A stretch of 6,952 nucleotides of DNA from an uncultured Lachnospiraceae bacterium (GTDB taxonomy: Bacteria; Bacillota_A; Clostridia; Lachnospirales; Lachnospiraceae). The translations under genes and the position numbers were made by a program. The notes beneath the pieces are model-generated. The model saw only the letters and a list, made by a program, of their open reading frames with translations. It had not been told where the DNA came from and ran no database searches. Positions 4,875 to 6,952 of this stretch are shown one piece after another. Position 1 is the first letter of the stretch. Each line of letters begins with the position of its first letter. The DNA lies in NCBI GenBank assembly GCA_902795715.1, contig CADBME010000268.1, positions 1 to 6,952 on the forward strand, read 5' to 3'.

Positions 4875-5486
4875 ATGTTTGATAATCTGAGAGGACACTT
4901 TATGACCATCACCCGCCATAAGATTATGGTGATGAAAATGTGTTTTAAAATCGGTCTCTACAAACAGGGACTCCTTCACGATCTGTCCAAATACAGTCCC
5001 ATTGAGTTCTGGCCCGGTGTAAAGTATTACCAGGGACACAGGAGTCCCATCAATGCGGAAAAGGAAGAGAATATCGTATCTCCTGCCTGGCTTCATCATA
5101 AGGGAAGAAACCGCCATCATTTTGAGTACTGGATCGATTACAGCGTGCAGACGGACGGTGGCCCTGACCAGGGAAATGAGACCAACGGCAAGATGATAGG
5201 GATGAAGATGTTTAAAAGGTATGTTGCCGAGATGGTGGTCGATCGGATCTGCGCCAGCAAGAACTATCAGAAGGAGAATTACAGGGACAGCCATCCCCTT
5301 GAATACTATATGAAGGGTCTTAAGATTATGAAGCTGGATCCGGAAACCGAATACCTGACCCGCTATCTTCTGACCATGCTCAGCCAGAAAGGGGAGGACT
5401 ATACCTTATCCTATATGAAGCATCGCCTCCTCAAACATCCCTACAGAGATTACCATGTGATCGACGGTCGCCTTTATCTGGATTAA
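4875..5486 (+). CDS. DUF5662 family protein
   Basis: Protein of 203 aa that I recognise as DUF5662-like; its biochemical role is unknown to me. It begins with a helix-rich part containing TRHKIMVMKMCFKIGLYKQGLLHDLSKYSPIEF split by no gap; His15, His35 and Asp36 stand out, the HD pair recalling HD-domain phosphohydrolases. SPAWLHHKGRNRHHFEYW (69-86) adds a histidine cluster (74, 75, 81, 82) that could bind metal. A second half has EMVVDRICASKNY and YLLTMLSQ. There is no signal peptide or membrane segment. AGGAG lies 8 nt before the ATG, and its own promoter lies just upstream, so it is probably monocistronic. An HD-type hydrolase activity is a guess from the residues, not an established function. 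Confidence 0.82.
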   Translation: MFDNLRGHFMTITRHKIMVMKMCFKIGLYKQGLLHDLSKYSPIEFWPGVKYYQGHRSPINAEKEENIVSPAWLHHKGRNRHHFEYWIDYSVQTDGGPDQGNETNGKMIGMKMFKRYVAEMVVDRICASKNYQKENYRDSHPLEYYMKGLKIMKLDPETEYLTRYLLTMLSQKGEDYTLSYMKHRLLKHPYRDYHVIDGRLYLD

Positions 5487-5558
5487 AAGAATGATTTCAC
5501 GTGACTTTGATCATTGATAATTACTTTTTGTCAGCATCATTTTGTTTTCACATTTCCC

Positions 5559-5587
5559 TTGAAAAAGTTTGTGCGGTAGGATATATT
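5559..5587 (+). promoter_or_regulatory. Promoter of the 6S-like RNA
   Basis: TTGAAA (5559-5564), a 17-nt spacer and TATATT (5582-5587) each match the sigma-A consensus at 5 of 6 positions. The start would be near 5594, a few bases before the first arm of the RNA's closing stem at 5601. The 70 or so bases before it, after the DUF5662 stop, show only a weak 6-bp inverted repeat and no convincing terminator. Confidence 0.75.
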
Positions 5588-5593
5588 AGAGAT

Positions 5594-5778
5594 ATCAATA
5601 GCCTGGAATGTTCGAGAACCCCTGCTATTTTGAACCTACATTTTTGATTTAGGGAAACTGATATTATCATGTTGATGGCAAGCCTTATTTTTTCGGAGGA
5701 CGTCAGAGATATGATTGTAGTTGCCCACCTGGCTGAGGCTAGGCATCAAAATCGCAGGACACGGCATTTTGGGCAGCG
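5594..5778 (+). ncRNA. ssrS: 6S RNA candidate
   Basis: 6S RNA binds the sigma-A form of RNA polymerase by imitating an open promoter and is released by synthesis of a short product RNA. Here a rod-like fold of about 180 nt is visible. GCCTGGAATG (5601-5610) pairs with CATTTTGGGC (5765-5774), 10 bp with wobbles. CCTGC (5621-5625) pairs with GCAGG (5754-5758), TTTTGA (5628-5633) with TCAAAA (5746-5751), and CCTA (5635-5638) with TAGG (5740-5743). The middle stays open, with a hairpin on the 3' side (5729-5743 region) and a distal stem near 5674-5704. GTTGCCCACCTG at 5720-5731 is a stretch I associate with Gram-positive 6S RNAs. Promoter before and hairpin after fit a free-standing RNA. Exact ends are estimates. 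Confidence 0.7.
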
Positions 5779-5785
5779 ATATAAT

Positions 5786-5813
5786 GCCGCCTCATGATTT
5801 ATGGGGCGGCTTT
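5786..5813 (+). terminator. Terminator after the 6S-like RNA
   Basis: GCCGCCTCAT (5786-5795) and ATGGGGCGGC (5801-5810) form a 10-bp GC-rich stem with one wobble around a 5-nt loop, followed by TTTCCTT. The T tract is short, so some transcription may pass on into the membrane-protein gene, for which I find no good separate promoter in the next 33 bases. Confidence 0.6.
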
Positions 5814-5846
5814 CCTTACACCCGGATAATTAGCGGAGGAATCTGT

Positions 5847-6920
5847 GTGAAAAAGAAGAATTTGTTTCGTGTTTTGTTTCAGACCATAATGGATTTTGTC
5901 TGCAAGTGCATGAATGACCATGTCAGTGCCTTCGGAGCCATGGCGGCATTCTTCATGCTTTTGTCGGCCTTTCCTTTTCTGATATTCTTTCTGACACTGA
6001 CCAGACATATTCGTTATTTCACCATGGAAGATATGATCACGGTTGTCGAGAGGATTTTAAGCTTTGAAAACAGTTCTTTTGTCAGGGGGATCATTCAGGA
6101 AATATATGCAAAGACCAATGCAACCTTCTCGATCGTCTCCATCGTGACAGCCCTCTGGTCTTCTTCCAAGGGAGCTTATACCTTCATCATCGGGCTGAAT
6201 TCAGTCTATGATATAGAGGAAAGAAGAAATTATCTTGTACTCCGTTTCCTTGGCATGCTCTATACCATTGTATTCGGATTTCTGATCGTCGCCATGCTGG
6301 TCGTCTGGGTTTTCGGGTCTTCCATCAAAGACCTGCTGGTGAAAAACTTTCCCTCTCTTCAGTATATTCTGACGGAAGTTCTGTCTTTGAGACTAACCTA
6401 TACCATGGTCATCATGACCCTTCTCTTTATGATGATCTATCAGTTTATCCCAAAACGCCCAAGTAATTTCCTCAAACAGTTTCCGGGTGCTTTTGTTGCC
6501 ACCTGCGGATGGCTGGTGATTTCCTTTGGCTTCTCCATCTTTGTCCAGTATTTTAAAAGCTACAACTACATTTACGGCAGCATGGCAGGAATTGTGGTTC
6601 TCCTCCTCTGGCTTTACTGGTGTATGTCCATGGTCTTTTACGGAGCGGAAATCAATTATTTCCTGGAAAACAGAAAGAATTACCATAAGCTGATCTCCAT
6701 CCTCCGGCCCAGATGGGAACGGCAGCGAAGAATGCGGGAAAAGGAGCTTTGGGCATTCAGCTACCAGACCCGGAAGAAAAGATTCTTCAATATTTTCCGC
6801 AAGAAGGGCACCCCAGGAGAATTTGACCAGCATTTTGAAGATTATATGGATGTCGACAAGGAAAACAGAGGCAGACAGAGCACTGACGAAATAGAAGAGA
6901 GCAGAGAAGAATTGCAATAA
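5847..6920 (+). CDS. YihY/BrkB family inner-membrane protein
   Basis: Polytopic membrane protein of 357 aa from the GTG start; family members were once called ribonuclease BN, but that assignment does not hold and the function remains unclear. About six membrane segments are visible, near residues 31-51, 93-117, 131-157, 183-201, 215-236 and 245-268. Family motifs are AFFMLLSAFPFLIFF in the first, ALWSSSKG in the second, and YGSMAGIVVLLLWLYW with GAEIN at the end of the sixth. A charged cytoplasmic tail of about 85 residues follows (rich in Arg/Lys, then Glu/Asp), longer than in compact members. GTG 5847 is chosen because GGAGGA ends 6 nt upstream. The frame is open further left to an ATG-less stretch from 5721, but that part overlaps the 6S-like RNA and its terminator. 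Stop TAA at 6918-6920. Confidence 0.92.
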   Translation: MKKKNLFRVLFQTIMDFVCKCMNDHVSAFGAMAAFFMLLSAFPFLIFFLTLTRHIRYFTMEDMITVVERILSFENSSFVRGIIQEIYAKTNATFSIVSIVTALWSSSKGAYTFIIGLNSVYDIEERRNYLVLRFLGMLYTIVFGFLIVAMLVVWVFGSSIKDLLVKNFPSLQYILTEVLSLRLTYTMVIMTLLFMMIYQFIPKRPSNFLKQFPGAFVATCGWLVISFGFSIFVQYFKSYNYIYGSMAGIVVLLLWLYWCMSMVFYGAEINYFLENRKNYHKLISILRPRWERQRRMREKELWAFSYQTRKKRFFNIFRKKGTPGEFDQHFEDYMDVDKENRGRQSTDEIEESREELQ

Positions 6921-6952
6921 AAATCTTTGCAGTTAAAATCTTTATGATAAAA

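Noticed and set aside
4818..5294. 158-aa - strand open frame opposite the DUF5662 gene, running into the divergent promoter region
   Set aside because: It runs across the rightward promoter and its protein shows no family pattern; the + strand gene has promoter, ribosome site and conserved residues.
5490..5515. AATGAT / ATCATT inverted repeat after the DUF5662 gene
   Set aside because: Six AT-rich pairs around a 14-nt loop and no adjoining T run; too weak to call a terminator.
5721..5846. N-terminal extension of the YihY-family protein by 42 residues
   Set aside because: It overlaps the 6S-like RNA and a GC-rich terminator hairpin, begins without a ribosome site and is not membrane-protein-like, while GTG 5847 has a GGAGGA site at ideal spacing.
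6393..6917. 174-aa open frame on the - strand opposite the YihY-family gene
   Set aside because: No motif or ribosome site; + strand protein has membrane segments and family motifs throughout.
6922..6945. Short direct repeat AAATCTTT twice after the last gene
   Set aside because: Eight AT-rich bases twice near the window edge are expected by chance and no structure accompanies them.

Overview
The window looks chromosomal, from a low-to-mid-GC Gram-positive bacterium of the Clostridia, and Lachnospiraceae would fit best. The reasons are the Firmicutes-like glycerol kinase, an HPr-family protein, strong AGGAG-type ribosome binding sites, a 6S-like RNA of the Gram-positive kind and a preQ1-I-like leader in front of queuosine genes. 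The taxon is an inference from sequence character only. I see no transposase, phage gene, CRISPR array, tRNA or rRNA.

Layout. (1) Bases 2-724 (+) are the C-terminal half of glycerol kinase (glpK), cut by the window edge, followed by a run of small hairpins and a long-stem terminator. (2) 901-1896 (+) is a two-gene unit: an MBL-fold metallo-hydrolase and an HPr-like protein that keeps His15 and Ser46 but has Gly in place of the usual Arg17. (3) 1930-4740 (-) is a queuosine-precursor operon, transcribed queD, a small repeat-built ORF, queE, folE, queC. (4) 4534-4874 is a divergent control region. Leftward it holds a promoter, a preQ1-I-like aptamer candidate and an intrinsic terminator just before queD. 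Rightward it holds the promoter of a DUF5662 gene at 4875-5486 (+). (5) 5487-5846 has no protein gene but carries a good promoter and a long folded RNA, best read as 6S RNA, then a hairpin terminator. (6) 5847-6920 (+) is a YihY/BrkB-type membrane protein starting at GTG.

How the genes work together. FolE converts GTP to dihydroneopterin triphosphate, QueD makes 6-carboxy-tetrahydropterin, QueE makes 7-carboxy-7-deazaguanine and QueC makes preQ0. This is the complete GTP-to-preQ0 route in one transcript. The later steps (QueF, Tgt, QueA, epoxyqueuosine reductase) are not in the window. The leader would let preQ1 or a related base shut the operon down by premature termination: the segment just after the aptamer is complementary, 9 of 10 positions, to the 5' arm of the terminator.

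Most worth checking are the que leader switch, the 26-codon ORF made of a 45-bp tandem duplication between queD and queE (ending ATGA on the queE start), the 6S RNA candidate and the Arg17-less HPr-like protein. No wholly new multi-gene system is evident.
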